DNA from: Melioribacteraceae bacterium | Lineage (GTDB): Bacteria; Bacteroidota; Ignavibacteria; Ignavibacteriales; Melioribacteraceae | Direction of reading: 5' to 3' | Length of the DNA: 64,000 bases | NCBI GenBank assembly: GCA_016927595.1 | Contig: JAFGMI010000026.1 | Span: forward strand, 1-64,000 | Shown here: piece by piece, positions 54,385 to 64,000 of the stretch | Numbering within the stretch: position 1 is the first letter of the stretch | Layout: each line of letters starts with the position of its first letter | The notes under the pieces: model-generated | The model's database searches: none | Seen by the model: the letters and a program-made list of their open reading frames with translations, nothing else | Told to the model about the DNA's origin: nothing | Made by a program: the position numbers and the translations under genes

Positions 54385-55596
54385 ATGGCATCCGATATTA
54401 AGACTATTCTATGTATCTCTAGTTATGAAAAGGGTCAGGAATTTATGAGGCAGTGCAAAAAGAACGGATGGCGTGTGTTGCTTCTTACTGTTGAAAGATT
54501 GCGGGATGCGGGCTGGCCGCATGATAGTCTGGAAAACATATTTTACCTTCCCGAGAAGGAAGGAGAAATGAATCTTAAAGATATAATATATGGTGTAAGC
54601 TATCTGGCCCGTTCAGAACAAATAGACAGAATCGTAGCTCTTGATGATTATGATGTTGAGAAAGCAGCCGGACTTAGAGAGCACTTACGTGTACCTGGTA
54701 TGGGAGATACAACAGCAAGGTATTTCAGGGACAAACTTGCTATGCGAGCCAGGGCAAAAGATGTGGGGATAAAAGTTCCGGACTTTATTCATGTCCTGAA
54801 TTACAATAAAATCAACAAATTCATCGGACAGAATTCTTTCCCTTTAATATTAAAACCGCGTCTTCATGCAGGCTCCATTGGTGTTAATAAGCTCAGCAGC
54901 ACTGATGAACTTTGGGAAGCGATAAACAATTTGGGCGATGAACAATCGTTTTATCTGATCGAACAGTTTATTGAGGGCGATGTTTTTCATGTCGATACAA
55001 TTGTCCATAATTATGAAATTAAATTTGCTGTTGCACATGAATATGGTAAACCTCCTATGGAAGTTGCGCACGAAGGGAGAGTTTTTACAAGCAAAACAAT
55101 GTTGAGGCAAAGTGAGGATGAAAAGAAACTTAATGCAATGAACGAACTGGTCATTAAAGCTATGGGTCTTAAGCAGGGAATTAGTCATACTGAATTTATT
55201 AAATACAATAAAAACGGTGAGTTTTATTTTCTTGAAACTTCTGCAAGAGTCGGAGGTGCCAATATCGCAGAGCTGATCGAAGCTGCAACCGGAATTAACT
55301 ATTGGACGGAATGGGCAAAGATCGAAACAATGTCCGACATTGATGAATATATTTTACCAGAAATAAAAAATGAATATGCGGGAATTATCATTTCACTCGC
55401 GAGGCAGGAATATCCCGACTTATCATCCTATACTGATAATGAAATATACTGGCGGTTAAATAAAAAGCATCATGCCGGACTTATAGTTAAATCTGAAAAT
55501 AAAAACAGAGTTGATGAATTGATAGATTTATACACACAAAAGTTTTACAACGATTTTTTCACCTCGCAGCCGATGCGGGATAAACCTGCAAGCTAG
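54385..55596 (+). CDS. ATP-grasp domain protein of unknown specificity
   Basis: This 403-residue cytosolic protein has a preATP-grasp Rossmann start (DIKTILCISSYEKGQEFM), followed by an ATP-grasp fold with FPLILKPRLHAGSIGVNKLSS, SFYLIEQFIEGDVFHVDTIV, SHTEFIKYNKNGEFYFLETSARVGGA. It should form an amide or thioester bond (ligase class); the closest general relatives are carboxylate-amine ligases. The substrate is unknown. It is downstream of SppA and converges with hemL. Confidence 0.88.
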   Translation: MASDIKTILCISSYEKGQEFMRQCKKNGWRVLLLTVERLRDAGWPHDSLENIFYLPEKEGEMNLKDIIYGVSYLARSEQIDRIVALDDYDVEKAAGLREHLRVPGMGDTTARYFRDKLAMRARAKDVGIKVPDFIHVLNYNKINKFIGQNSFPLILKPRLHAGSIGVNKLSSTDELWEAINNLGDEQSFYLIEQFIEGDVFHVDTIVHNYEIKFAVAHEYGKPPMEVAHEGRVFTSKTMLRQSEDEKKLNAMNELVIKAMGLKQGISHTEFIKYNKNGEFYFLETSARVGGANIAELIEAATGINYWTEWAKIETMSDIDEYILPEIKNEYAGIIISLARQEYPDLSSYTDNEIYWRLNKKHHAGLIVKSENKNRVDELIDLYTQKFYNDFFTSQPMRDKPAS

Positions 55597-55611
55597 TGCT
55601 TCAATAATTTA

Positions 55612-56901
55612 TTACTGTATATTTTTTATTGAATTATAATGAGCCTCTATTGTTTTATCGAGATCGGCTTTAGTATGTGCTGTAGAAATGAACATCGCTT
55701 CAAACTGTGCCGGCGCGAGATATATCCCTTGATTCAGCATCTCATGAAAATATTTTCCATACAAAACCGTATCTGATTTTACCGCAGAGTTAAAGTCAAT
55801 TACTTCCTTTTCCGTAAAAAACATGCATGACATCGAACCGACGCGATTTATCCAGAACATTTTACCCAGCTTCGAAAGATTATTCCTGAATCCGCTTTCA
55901 AGGTAATCAGCTTTCTCCTCAAGATCATCATAGAATGAGGGATTTTCATATATATATTTTAACGCTGCATATCCGGCTGCCATTGCCAGCGGATTGCCGC
56001 TTAATGTTCCTGCCTGATATACAGGACCGACGGGTGCAATCTGTTCCATAATTTCTTTTTTCCCACCGAATGCCCCGACAGGCAGACCGCCACCGATTAT
56101 TTTACCGAAAGTTGAGAGGTCGGGCTTTATATTAACAATTTCCTGCGCACCACCTCTGGATACTCTGAATCCCGTCATAACTTCGTCGAATATTAATACA
56201 ATTCCTTCTTCATCACATATATCCCGAAGTTCTTTTATAAAACTGTTTTTTACTTTCATCACACCCATATTACCCGCAACAGGTTCAATAATAATAGCAG
56301 CAATCTCATCTTTATTAGCATACACCAGTTTTTTTACCGAATCGATGTTGTTGTAATCTGCCAGCAGAGTATCTGCAGCATTTCCTCTGGTAACACCGGG
56401 ACTTGTCGGTACTCCGAGTGTTAATGCGCCGGAACCTGCTTTAATCAAAAAGCAGTCTGCATGACCATGATAACATCCTTCGAATTTTATAAATTTTTCT
56501 CTTCCGGTGTAACCGCGTGCTACCCTAACGGCACTCATAGTAGCTTCAGTACCGCTGTTTACCATACGGACCATTTTCATCGAAGGAATTAATTCTGTTA
56601 ACAGCTTAGCCATCTCTATTTCAATCGCAGTAGGTGCACCGAAACTGGTTCCATCATCAATGGCTTTCAGCAAGGCGTCCTTTATAAATTGCGGATTATG
56701 ACCAAAGAGGTGAGGTCCCCAGCTTCCTATGTAATCGATGTATTCATTTCCGTCAACATCAATCATTTTTGAACCTTCGCCGCGTTTGATAAATAAAGGA
56801 TTGCCTCCCACCGACTTAAATGCTCTGACAGGTGAGTTAACACCCCCGGGTATATATTTTTTTGCTTCTTCAAAAAGACTTTTACTTCTATCGATATTCA
56901 T
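55612..56901 (-). CDS. hemL: Glutamate-1-semialdehyde 2,1-aminomutase
   Basis: This PLP enzyme (429 residues) turns glutamate-1-semialdehyde into 5-aminolevulinate, the first committed C5-pathway product. Motifs include [48 protein letters not shown] and the PLP Lys in [16 protein letters not shown] chose the inner ATG at 56901 because AGGAG is at the right distance; the outer ATG at 56916 has none. It is the last of the heme genes here, separated from hemB by the MFS gene. Confidence 0.96.
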   Translation of the reverse strand: MNIDRSKSLFEEAKKYIPGGVNSPVRAFKSVGGNPLFIKRGEGSKMIDVDGNEYIDYIGSWGPHLFGHNPQFIKDALLKAIDDGTSFGAPTAIEIEMAKLLTELIPSMKMVRMVNSGTEATMSAVRVARGYTGREKFIKFEGCYHGHADCFLIKAGSGALTLGVPTSPGVTRGNAADTLLADYNNIDSVKKLVYANKDEIAAIIIEPVAGNMGVMKVKNSFIKELRDICDEEGIVLIFDEVMTGFRVSRGGAQEIVNIKPDLSTFGKIIGGGLPVGAFGGKKEIMEQIAPVGPVYQAGTLSGNPLAMAAGYAALKYIYENPSFYDDLEEKADYLESGFRNNLSKLGKMFWINRVGSMSCMFFTEKEVIDFNSAVKSDTVLYGKYFHEMLNQGIYLAPAQFEAMFISTAHTKADLDKTIEAHYNSIKNIQ

Positions 56902-57001
56902 TACTTCTCCTGTCATAAAAATAATTAGTCAGAAATATGTGCACCAAAATAAATATATTTTGAATCAGTGCAAACTTCGAAGCCGTTGAATATTATGGTT
57001 T

Positions 57002-58312
57002 CTACCTGATTCCGGAAATTTTCGGAAAGCGTATTCTTAGTAATATGAAAATCATAAGAAGTAATACAGAACTAAAAAGTACTGCATCGGGAGTACTTAG
57101 CACATCTGCCATCAGACCGATAATCAGTGACCCGATTGGCATGAATGCAAGGAATGTAAAACTGTAAATTCCCATAATTCTTCCGCGGTATTTTTCATCT
57201 ACAATAGTTTGAATAAGTCCGTTACTGAGGTTATAGATACTAATCATAAATCCGCCGACAAGGATCAACAATGCAAGTGAAATTACGAGTGAAGAGTTCA
57301 TGGAAAATATTATAAGAACAACAGGAAGACCGAATATGCTGTAGAATAATAACTTACCGCGCAGAAAGTATTTGTTTATGGTTGCTATGATAAGAGCGAA
57401 TATTACGGCTCCGATTCCGCGTGCCGATTGTAAAAACCCGTTTGTCGTTGAATCACCACCGAGTACATCAACAGCCCAGGAGGGAATTAACGTAATCAGT
57501 CCGGTTGCAAATAAACTTGTTGTAGTTGTTATTAAGACGAGTGTTAAAATATCTTTTTCGGTTATCAGATACCTGAAGCCGTCTTTAATTTCAGATGTGA
57601 GCCGATTATTATTTTTTGATGATTCAGAATGACGGATATCCATTTTCTTTAATGAGAATATTACCGCCAGATAAGAAACTGCATTTATGCTGAAACAGAG
57701 TGCAGGTCCGAAAAGTGCGTATATAATACCTCCTATAGCCGGACCGATGGATGTAGCCGTATGGAACATTGTTGAGTTAAGAGCAATAGCATTAACAAGA
57801 TCATCCTTGCTTACGAGTTCATTAACAAACGCATGTCTTGAGGGAGCATCAAATGCATTCATTGTACCCAGAAGCATCGAAAAAATTATGAGCTGCCAGG
57901 GTGTGATAATGTCAAGAAATGTAAGCGCAGCAAGAGCTAATGAAAGGACCATCATCCCGGTTTGTGTATAAACCAGAATCTTCTCTCTGTGGAATTTATC
58001 TGCAACGGCACCGGCATAAAATGTTAACAGCCACGCTGGTATGCCGCTTGCAAATCCAATGTATCCCAGAAAAACTGTGGATTTTGTAAGCTCAAAAATA
58101 AAATATGCCAGAGCGGTTGCCTGCATCCAGGACCCGAAAAGGGATATCATCTGTCCCCAAAACCATAGTCTGTAGTTCGGATGCCGCAGCGCGGCGAATG
58201 TGTCTTTAAATGAATACTTTCTTTTTAATCCGGGAAGAAACCTTTTTATACTTCCGTCCTCAGGGGGCAGGACTATCTGTTGCACTTGCGGATCTTCAGT
58301 AGGTCTGTCCAT
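57002..58312 (-). CDS. MFS transporter, MFS_3 type
   Basis: This 436-residue membrane protein has 12 TM helices. It begins after a cytoplasmic N-tail (about 45 residues) with TFAALRHPNYRLWFWGQMISLFGSWMQ, then ASGIPAWLLTFYAGAVADKF, a typical enterobactin/drug exporter (EntS-like, MFS_3) profile. It lies between hemB and hemL on the same strand, so it could export a heme intermediate or toxic porphyrin, but this is inference. A terminator lies between it and hemB. Confidence 0.88.
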   Translation of the reverse strand: MDRPTEDPQVQQIVLPPEDGSIKRFLPGLKRKYSFKDTFAALRHPNYRLWFWGQMISLFGSWMQATALAYFIFELTKSTVFLGYIGFASGIPAWLLTFYAGAVADKFHREKILVYTQTGMMVLSLALAALTFLDIITPWQLIIFSMLLGTMNAFDAPSRHAFVNELVSKDDLVNAIALNSTMFHTATSIGPAIGGIIYALFGPALCFSINAVSYLAVIFSLKKMDIRHSESSKNNNRLTSEIKDGFRYLITEKDILTLVLITTTTSLFATGLITLIPSWAVDVLGGDSTTNGFLQSARGIGAVIFALIIATINKYFLRGKLLFYSIFGLPVVLIIFSMNSSLVISLALLILVGGFMISIYNLSNGLIQTIVDEKYRGRIMGIYSFTFLAFMPIGSLIIGLMADVLSTPDAVLFSSVLLLMIFILLRIRFPKISGIR

Positions 58313-58325
58313 ATATAATAAACTT

Positions 58326-58356
58326 TAATAAAATCCCGCCTGCATAATAAGCGGGA
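58326..58356 (-). terminator. Intrinsic terminator after hemB
   Basis: On the minus strand TCCCGC (58356-58351) pairs with GCGGGA (58339-58334) over an 11-nt loop, followed by TTTTATT. It separates hemB from the MFS gene; whether it is strong is uncertain as the stem is only 6 bp. Confidence 0.65.
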
Positions 58357-58362
58357 GGATTG

Positions 58363-59346
58363 TTATTTATTCGAATCGATAATTCTGGCTGCATCTTTTG
58401 CAAAATATGTCAGTATCATATCGGCACCGGCTCTTTTAATTGACACTAAAGATTCCATCATTACCCTTTCTTCATCAATCCAGCCGAGTTTTCCTGCTGC
58501 TTTTATCATCGCGTATTCACCGCTTACCTGGTACGCCGCTGTTGGCATATTTAAACTATCTTTAACTCTCCTTATTATATCCAGGTATGCTCCAGCAGGT
58601 TTTACCATAATAATGTCGGCACCTTCCTCCACATCAGATTTAGCTTCGCGCAGTGCTTCATCAGTATTAGCAATATCCATCTGATGTGATCTGCGATCTC
58701 CGAATGCGGGTGTAGATTCAGCGGCATCTCTGAAAGGACCGTAATAACCTGAAGCATATTTAACCGCATAACTCATAATCGGAATATGAGTATATCCCTT
58801 ATAATCAAGCGCTTTTCTTATAGCCGAAACCCGTCCGTCCATCATATCAGAAGGAGCAACCATATCGGCGCCTGCCTGGCAATGCGACACGGCTTCTTTA
58901 GCCAGCAGGGACACAGTTTCATCATTAAGTATATTATCGCCGTCCAGCACTCCGCAGTGACCATGCGAAGTATACTCGCACAGGCATACGTCCGTAATTA
59001 TCAGTAAGTCCTTCACTTCGGTTTTTATTGCTCTGATAGCTCTTTGGATAATTCCGTTTTCGTTATACGCATCCGATCCCACTTCATCTTTGTGTTCCGG
59101 AATACCGAAAAGAATAACTGCGGGGACTCCCATTTTTTCAACTTCTTTACATTCCTCTACGAGAATATTAATCGACATCTGATAAACCCCGGGCATCGAT
59201 TTAACCTCGTTCTTTACATCTTCGCCGGGGACGACGAATAGAGGGTAAATCAAATCGTTCTTAGTGATTTCTGTCTCACGAATCAGATCTCTTACTTTCG
59301 GATTATATCTGAGTCGCCTTAATCTCTGTATGGGATAATTTGCCAT
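58363..59346 (-). CDS. hemB: Delta-aminolevulinic acid dehydratase (porphobilinogen synthase)
   Basis: This 327-residue enzyme condenses two 5-aminolevulinate to porphobilinogen. The cysteine-rich metal motif [16 protein letters not shown] is the zinc-dependent type. Active-site Lys are in [18 protein letters not shown] and [14 protein letters not shown]. It is full length and in the heme gene run, 41 bp after hemG. Confidence 0.97.
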   Translation of the reverse strand: MANYPIQRLRRLRYNPKVRDLIRETEITKNDLIYPLFVVPGEDVKNEVKSMPGVYQMSINILVEECKEVEKMGVPAVILFGIPEHKDEVGSDAYNENGIIQRAIRAIKTEVKDLLIITDVCLCEYTSHGHCGVLDGDNILNDETVSLLAKEAVSHCQAGADMVAPSDMMDGRVSAIRKALDYKGYTHIPIMSYAVKYASGYYGPFRDAAESTPAFGDRRSHQMDIANTDEALREAKSDVEEGADIIMVKPAGAYLDIIRRVKDSLNMPTAAYQVSGEYAMIKAAGKLGWIDEERVMMESLVSIKRAGADMILTYFAKDAARIIDSNK

Positions 59347-59387
59347 GTTTTTATCTCCCGATTATTACTCATAACAAGAAAGACTTA

Positions 59388-60749
59388 TTAAGAAACAAAG
59401 TTTTTTATTTTATTGAATACTATTTCCGAATTCTTTATACAATCTCCAACCGATATTCCTCCACGGAAGTTGCCGCTTACAAAAAATCCCGGATAATTTT
59501 TTTCGAACTTTTCGAAGTATCGTTCATGTTCGATGTATCCAAGATTATACTGCGGTATGGCTTTGCCCCAGTGTTTATGTTTTAGAATAACCGGATCGCC
59601 GTCTATCTCCATAATATTTTTAAATTCCGACATAACACTTTCTACAAGTGAATCTGTTTCCGTATTAAATATGCCGGGTGTTCTGGCTCCGCCGATAAAG
59701 ATGGTGAAAGATGCATGATCGTTCTCGGCTCTGTTGGGAAAAATAGTCGAACTCCAGATTGCACCCAGAAAATTTTTCCTTTCCTTTGATGGAATCAAAT
59801 ATCCGAATCCGTCCAAAGGCAAACCGATTTGGGATTTCTTAAATCCCGCGTACAATACAGATACCGGCGGATAATAAACCGAATTAAGATGTTCAGCCAT
59901 TTGCGAGTCAATTTCTGTTATCAACGACGATAAAACATATGCTGGAATCGTGGTCAGAACTATATCGGTAATTAATTCATCTCCGTCAGCAGTGTTAATA
60001 ATGTAACCGTTTTTATTTTTTGTAATTTTTTCAACCGGCGAGTTGTATTTAATATTATTTAGTTTGGATGCTATTGCAGAAGGAAATGTCTGCATGCCAT
60101 CGATAAAAGAAAACATCTTCGCACTCTGTTTCGATTCCTCATTACGGGCTTTTCTTTCTTTCGCTCCTCTTATCATTCCTTTGATCAGCCCGCCGTACAC
60201 TTCTTCGAGGCGGTATAATTTAGGGAATGCAGATTTTACACTTAACTTATTGGGATCGCCGGCGAATACTCCGGATACAAAAGGATCAATTGCATAGTCG
60301 AGAAATTCTCTGCCGAGTCTCCGTTCAACGAATTCAGCGATGCTTTGATAATACCCGTCATCAGACTTCGGGACAAACGGTTCTTTCATTATTCTTAACT
60401 TTGCCTTTGTGCTGAAGAGATTTGTCTTTAAGAATGATGGCGGACTCATCGGCAGCGCATGCAGTTTGTCGTTCTTTAATATATATCTTTTATTCGATGA
60501 CTCATTAGCGTAAACCATCTTGTCTTTTATGCCGACTTCTTCAGCGATCTGACTTATTAGAGGAGTTGTTTCAAGTCCGCTGTTCGGTCCGTAATCGATA
60601 AGAAAACCTGCTTCGTAACCGGTCTGCATTGCACCTCCCGGTTTTGAAGCTGATTCCAAAACCGTAACTTTAAAATCGTTCTTTTGCAGCCAGTAAGCCG
60701 TTGATAATCCGGAAATACCGGCACCGATAACAATAATATTTTTCTTCAT
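59388..60749 (-). CDS. hemG: Protoporphyrinogen oxidase, HemY-type
   Basis: This FAD enzyme of 453 residues oxidises protoporphyrinogen IX (or coproporphyrinogen III in some lineages). The N-terminal dinucleotide fold is NIIVIGAGISGLSTAYWLQ, with GGAMQTGYEAGFLIDYGPNS next. SVLYAGFKKSQIGLPLDGFGYLIP and the C-terminal GNFRGGISVGDCI region match HemY. It lacks any membrane anchor. Whether the route is by protoporphyrin or coproheme depends on HemH and HemQ; no HemQ gene is here. It is placed 17 bp after hemH. Confidence 0.95.
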   Translation of the reverse strand: MKKNIIVIGAGISGLSTAYWLQKNDFKVTVLESASKPGGAMQTGYEAGFLIDYGPNSGLETTPLISQIAEEVGIKDKMVYANESSNKRYILKNDKLHALPMSPPSFLKTNLFSTKAKLRIMKEPFVPKSDDGYYQSIAEFVERRLGREFLDYAIDPFVSGVFAGDPNKLSVKSAFPKLYRLEEVYGGLIKGMIRGAKERKARNEESKQSAKMFSFIDGMQTFPSAIASKLNNIKYNSPVEKITKNKNGYIINTADGDELITDIVLTTIPAYVLSSLITEIDSQMAEHLNSVYYPPVSVLYAGFKKSQIGLPLDGFGYLIPSKERKNFLGAIWSSTIFPNRAENDHASFTIFIGGARTPGIFNTETDSLVESVMSEFKNIMEIDGDPVILKHKHWGKAIPQYNLGYIEHERYFEKFEKNYPGFFVSGNFRGGISVGDCIKNSEIVFNKIKNFVS

Positions 60750-60766
60750 AAAGGAATTAGAATTAA

Positions 60767-61720
60767 TTACAAATGTTTAACTGTTAGTTCTTTTAATGCT
60801 TTAATGAATAACGGACTGTCGTTCAAGCCCTCCATAACAATATAATTTTCAATGTTTACTTCATCTGCCACATGTCTGTACTCAATGTCCAGTTCAAAAG
60901 AAGTTTCCACATGATCGGATACAAAACTTATCGGGACAATAAGCAGGTGTTTTTTACCTCTTGCCGCAAGCTCTTTTATCATATCGTCCGTAGCCGGCTC
61001 AAGCCATTTAACTGGTCCGACTTTACTCTGATAGCAAAGATGGTGCTCGTGAGAATAATTCCTTGCCTTCATAACAGCTTCCACGGTCTGCTTGATTTGT
61101 GCGCTGTACGGATCTCCCTTTCGGACAAGACTCAACGGTGTGCCGTGAGCACTGAATACAATCTGGATTTCATTCCTGACGGCTTCATTGAACCTTTGTA
61201 TGGTTTTGTCGATTCTCTCATTCAAGGCTTCAATATATGCAGGAAGTTCCGGGTAATCATTTATAAAAACCAATTTATCATCATCTCCTCTATAATGTCT
61301 TTTCCATTCATTGAAAGATGAGCCTGTAGTTGAAATGGAATAATGCGGGTATAGAGGCAGAAGAATAATTTTTTCGTACTTCTCTTTTTTTATACAATCA
61401 ATCGTATCTTCGGTTAATGGTTTCCAGTAGCGCATTGCTACCATTACATTTACCTCGTGCCCGTCTTCGCGAAGACTTTTCTCGAGCATCGAACGCTGCT
61501 TCTCCGTCCAATCATTTATAGGAGATTTACCGCCTATCAACTTATATTCTTCAGCAACTCTGGGTGCCCGACGCCTGGATATAATGCTTGCTATGAATTT
61601 TTGTCCTACGGGAATTTTAAAAATATCCGGATCACGAAAGAGATTGTATAAAAAAGGTTGAATTGCTTCAATGGAATCCGGTCCACCAAGATTCAACAAC
61701 ACCACAGCTGTTTTACTCAT
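60767..61720 (-). CDS. hemH: Ferrochelatase
   Basis: This 317-residue enzyme inserts Fe2+ into the porphyrin. The chelatase features are AVVLLNLGGPDS at the N-terminus, IVFSAHGTPLSLVRKGDPY with the active His, and VKWLEPATDD and VPISFVSDHVETSFELD in the C-terminal half (Glu/His). It has no membrane tail or 2Fe-2S cysteines. It follows hemN by 23 bp in the same run. Confidence 0.96.
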   Translation of the reverse strand: MSKTAVVLLNLGGPDSIEAIQPFLYNLFRDPDIFKIPVGQKFIASIISRRRAPRVAEEYKLIGGKSPINDWTEKQRSMLEKSLREDGHEVNVMVAMRYWKPLTEDTIDCIKKEKYEKIILLPLYPHYSISTTGSSFNEWKRHYRGDDDKLVFINDYPELPAYIEALNERIDKTIQRFNEAVRNEIQIVFSAHGTPLSLVRKGDPYSAQIKQTVEAVMKARNYSHEHHLCYQSKVGPVKWLEPATDDMIKELAARGKKHLLIVPISFVSDHVETSFELDIEYRHVADEVNIENYIVMEGLNDSPLFIKALKELTVKHL

Positions 61721-61743
61721 TACTACTCCTTTCCGGTACCTGA

Positions 61744-63120
61744 TTACACTGTTCTTGAATACTTGGCGGTATCCACTTTCCGTTCGAGGAAACCGTCGAA
61801 ATTCATTGCAACATTTCTGATTAACAGTCTGCCCATTTCATTAACCGTAAGCTTCCTGTTTTTTATACTTATCAATCCGTCGTCCTCGAGTTCTTTAATG
61901 TTCTCGATACCCCAGGCGAAATAATCTTCGAATCTGATATCGAACTTATTTTCAACCTCAGTAAAATCAAGTTCAAAATCACACATCACTTTCATAATAA
62001 CTTGTTTCCTGAGAACATCATCAGCATTCATCAGGTAGCCTTTTACTACGGGAATTTGACCCGCATCTATTGCTTCGTAATATTCTTTTTCATTTTTCAT
62101 ATTCTGGGCATATGCGTTACCTATCTGACTTATGCTGGTAATTCCCATAGCATATAGGTCGGTACCGGCGTTGGTACTGTATCCCTGAAAATTCCTGTAA
62201 AGCCTTTTCTCTTTCAAGGCTTTCGACAGATCATCCCCGGGTTTTGCAAAATGATCCATTCCTATAAAAGTATAACCTGCCGCTGTAAGTTTTGCAACGG
62301 ACATTTTGAGTATCTCTAGTTTAACCTCCGGTACGGGTATATCATCGGGATTAATCAGCGACATATGTTTTTTCATCCAGGGGACATGTGCATAGTTGAA
62401 AAGCGCAATTCGGTCGGGAGATATTTCAATTATCTTATCTACAGTTTTTTCGAATTCCTCAACAGTTTGAAAGGGAAGACCATAAATCAAGTCAAGATTA
62501 ATACTGTCGAATCCAAGTTCTCTTACCCAGTCAACTACCTGTATTGTTAATTCTTCGGGTTGAATCCGGTTAACCGCTTTTTGAACTTTTTCATTAAAAT
62601 CCTGTACACCCATACTGATTCTGTTGAAACCCGATTCCCTGAGTGCGACCAGATGTTCTTTGGATAGTTCGCGCGGATCTATTTCACAACCATTCTCGGA
62701 AGCCCCCGAAAAAATAAACTTCTCAGAAATATATGAACTCAGTTCACGAATTTCTTCCGGTTTCAAATGGGTTGGTGTACCTCCTCCCCAATGCAGCTGG
62801 GAAACTTTTCGTCCGGCTTTAATGAAACCGCTTATGAGGTCAATTTCTTTTTTAACATAGTCGATATATTTATGAATTCTTTCACGGTTGCGCGATATTA
62901 TCATGTTGCAGCCGCAGAAATAACATAAAGTATCGCAGAAGGGGATATGAAAATAGAGCGATAAGTCGGGCGGATTTGCAGCATCGTTGGTTCTTTTGAT
63001 TTCGGAAATATAGTCAGCCCCGGTAAAATTATCGTGGAATTGCGGAGCTGTTGGGTAACTGGTATAACGCGGACCCGGTCTGTCGTATTTTTTAACTAAC
63101 TCTATATTAATATTAAACAT
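61744..63120 (-). CDS. hemN: Oxygen-independent coproporphyrinogen III dehydrogenase
   Basis: This radical SAM enzyme of 458 residues converts coproporphyrinogen III to protoporphyrinogen IX without oxygen. YDRPGPRYTSYPTAPQF and the cluster motif FHIPFCDTLCYFCGCN (CxxxCxxCxC) are the true HemN type, not the HemW type, which lacks the fourth Cys. RISMGVQDFNEKVQKAVNRIQ and the C-terminal winged domain are present. It suggests protoporphyrin synthesis under low oxygen, matching hemG/hemH. Confidence 0.96.
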   Translation of the reverse strand: MFNINIELVKKYDRPGPRYTSYPTAPQFHDNFTGADYISEIKRTNDAANPPDLSLYFHIPFCDTLCYFCGCNMIISRNRERIHKYIDYVKKEIDLISGFIKAGRKVSQLHWGGGTPTHLKPEEIRELSSYISEKFIFSGASENGCEIDPRELSKEHLVALRESGFNRISMGVQDFNEKVQKAVNRIQPEELTIQVVDWVRELGFDSINLDLIYGLPFQTVEEFEKTVDKIIEISPDRIALFNYAHVPWMKKHMSLINPDDIPVPEVKLEILKMSVAKLTAAGYTFIGMDHFAKPGDDLSKALKEKRLYRNFQGYSTNAGTDLYAMGITSISQIGNAYAQNMKNEKEYYEAIDAGQIPVVKGYLMNADDVLRKQVIMKVMCDFELDFTEVENKFDIRFEDYFAWGIENIKELEDDGLISIKNRKLTVNEMGRLLIRNVAMNFDGFLERKVDTAKYSRTV

Positions 63121-63162
63121 AACTTCCTCTTAACTGTCCTGTAATTTACGGACAAATGTTAG

Positions 63163-64000
63163 TTATTTATGAAACTCATAACTTGCTTCTTTAATGAAGT
63201 CAACTAAAAACTTTGCGTTTTCCGGGGGTACATCGGGCAGAATACCGTGACCCAGATTGAATATATGTCCGTTGCCCTGTCCGTACGACTGCATTATTTC
63301 GAGTGCCTTTTCAGCAATGACGTTTTTATGTGCGTAAAGAATTGTGGGATCGAGATTACCTTGTAACGCAACTTTATCGTTTACCCTTGTCCGCACACGA
63401 CCGATATCCATGGTCCAATCCAGTCCGAGCACATCGCAGCCGCATTTTATTTGTCTTTTGAATTTATAATAAACGCCCTTGGCAAATACAATTACGGGCT
63501 CATTTTTTCTTTTCAGGCCGGACACAATTTTAGTGATATACTCGTGTGAGAACTCGAAGAATTCATCCTGAGTAAGAATACCTCCCCAGGTGTCGAATAT
63601 TTGTATTGCGTCACAGCCGGCTTCAATTTTTGCGTTTAAATAATCCGTTACGGCATCTGCAATTTTATCGAGCAGAGAGTGGGCGAGTTCCGGATTGTTA
63701 TAAATCATTTTTTTTACTTCGCTGAAGTTCTTACTACCCTTGCCTTCAACCATATACGTAAGAAGCGTCCAAGGCGAACCGCTGAAACCGATAAGAGGAA
63801 CTCTGTTGTTAAGTTCCTGTTTTGTTAATCTGACAGCATCAAGTACATATTTCAGATCCTTTTCAACCTCGATTTTCTTCAAAGCTTTTGCATCACCGGA
63901 AGTTCTTATAGGTTTATGAAATACAGGACCTTTCGATTCAATCATTTCCAGATGCATTCCCATAGCCATCGGTATAACAAGTATATCTGAAAAAAGAATT
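63163..64000 (-). CDS. hemE: Uroporphyrinogen decarboxylase (5' end cut by window edge)
   Basis: The gene enters from the right edge on the minus strand; the N-terminus is missing. Reading through to 64000, the frame continues upstream as ILFSDILVIPMAMGM, which is the conserved family motif ahead of the substrate site. Further motifs are GFSGSPWTLLTYMVEG, AIQIFDTWGG, ALQGNLDPTIL and NLGHGILPDVPPENAK. It decarboxylates uroporphyrinogen III to coproporphyrinogen III, feeding hemN just downstream (42 bp gap). It is probably full length if the next contig is included. Confidence 0.96.
   Translation of the reverse strand, partial: ILFSDILVIPMAMGMHLEMIESKGPVFHKPIRTSGDAKALKKIEVEKDLKYVLDAVRLTKQELNNRVPLIGFSGSPWTLLTYMVEGKGSKNFSEVKKMIYNNPELAHSLLDKIADAVTDYLNAKIEAGCDAIQIFDTWGGILTQDEFFEFSHEYITKIVSGLKRKNEPVIVFAKGVYYKFKRQIKCGCDVLGLDWTMDIGRVRTRVNDKVALQGNLDPTILYAHKNVIAEKALEIMQSYGQGNGHIFNLGHGILPDVPPENAKFLVDFIKEASYEFHK

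Noticed and set aside
60872-61321. 149-codon plus-strand frame inside hemH
   Set aside because: Antisense shadow; the ferrochelatase frame carries all conserved motifs.

Overview
The window reads as a chromosomal segment of an AT-rich Gram-negative bacterium from the Bacteroidota/Chlorobi side of the tree. The best guess is Ignavibacteria or Melioribacter-like. This rests on family content (AMP nucleosidase, DUF2723 membrane glycosyltransferase, TonB-dependent cobalamin receptor, Tricorn-like S41 peptidase, DUF1028 protein, Lol-like ABC parts) together with clear Shine-Dalgarno sequences (for example AGGAG before btuB and hemL), which are unusual in true Bacteroidetes. No 16S gene is present, so this is inference. 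I see no prophage, insertion sequence or CRISPR array. Gene density is high and the region looks like ordinary chromosome.

Layout, left to right. 1-3.2 kb: the 5' end of a secreted protein (minus), a membrane histidine kinase, a cold-shock protein and tRNA-Ser(TGA). 3.2-7.7 kb (minus): a double-FtsX permease, gamma-glutamyltransferase and, upstream of it, an unidentified structured RNA with its own promoter and terminator. 8.2-11.1 kb (plus): an MltF-like lytic transglycosylase and a saccharopine-reductase-like dehydrogenase. 11.2-13.4 kb (minus): a BtuB-like receptor behind a clear cobalamin riboswitch. 13.5-17.9 kb (minus): a tightly packed run of GNAT, MscS channel, IorA-like TPP enzyme, cupin and DUF819 membrane protein. 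18-25 kb: a DMT permease, a small new gene, then a Lol-like operon (LolA-like protein, two FtsX permeases, LolD-like ATPase, outer-membrane barrel) divergent from a TetR regulator, with two almost identical 18-bp palindromes in the shared promoter region.

25-34.5 kb: acetolactate decarboxylase carrying a lipoprotein signal, a winged-helix orphan, AMP nucleosidase, a PAP2 phosphatase, a hybrid histidine kinase, ornithine aminotransferase, the pair YjbQ/LOG and a GT9 glycosyltransferase. 34.5-44.6 kb: a DUF2723 glycosyltransferase, a GT2, small membrane and secreted proteins, an S9 peptidase, a seven-copy 20-bp tandem repeat, an M29 aminopeptidase and a PIG-L deacetylase. 44.6-55.6 kb: a radical SAM protein, a lipoprotein alkaline phosphatase, a Tricorn-like protease, dipeptidyl peptidase IV, SppA and an ATP-grasp protein. 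55.6-64 kb (minus): the heme pathway, in transcription order hemE (cut by the window edge), hemN, hemH, hemG/hemY, hemB, then a terminator, an MFS permease and hemL.

Taken together, the window covers heme synthesis from glutamate semialdehyde (without hemA, hemC and hemD), B12 uptake, and a rich set of cell-envelope peptidases fitting growth on peptides. The most interesting unexplained items are the structured RNA upstream of ggt, the TetR-controlled Lol-like exporter, the TPP/cupin/DUF819 module and the lipoprotein form of acetolactate decarboxylase.
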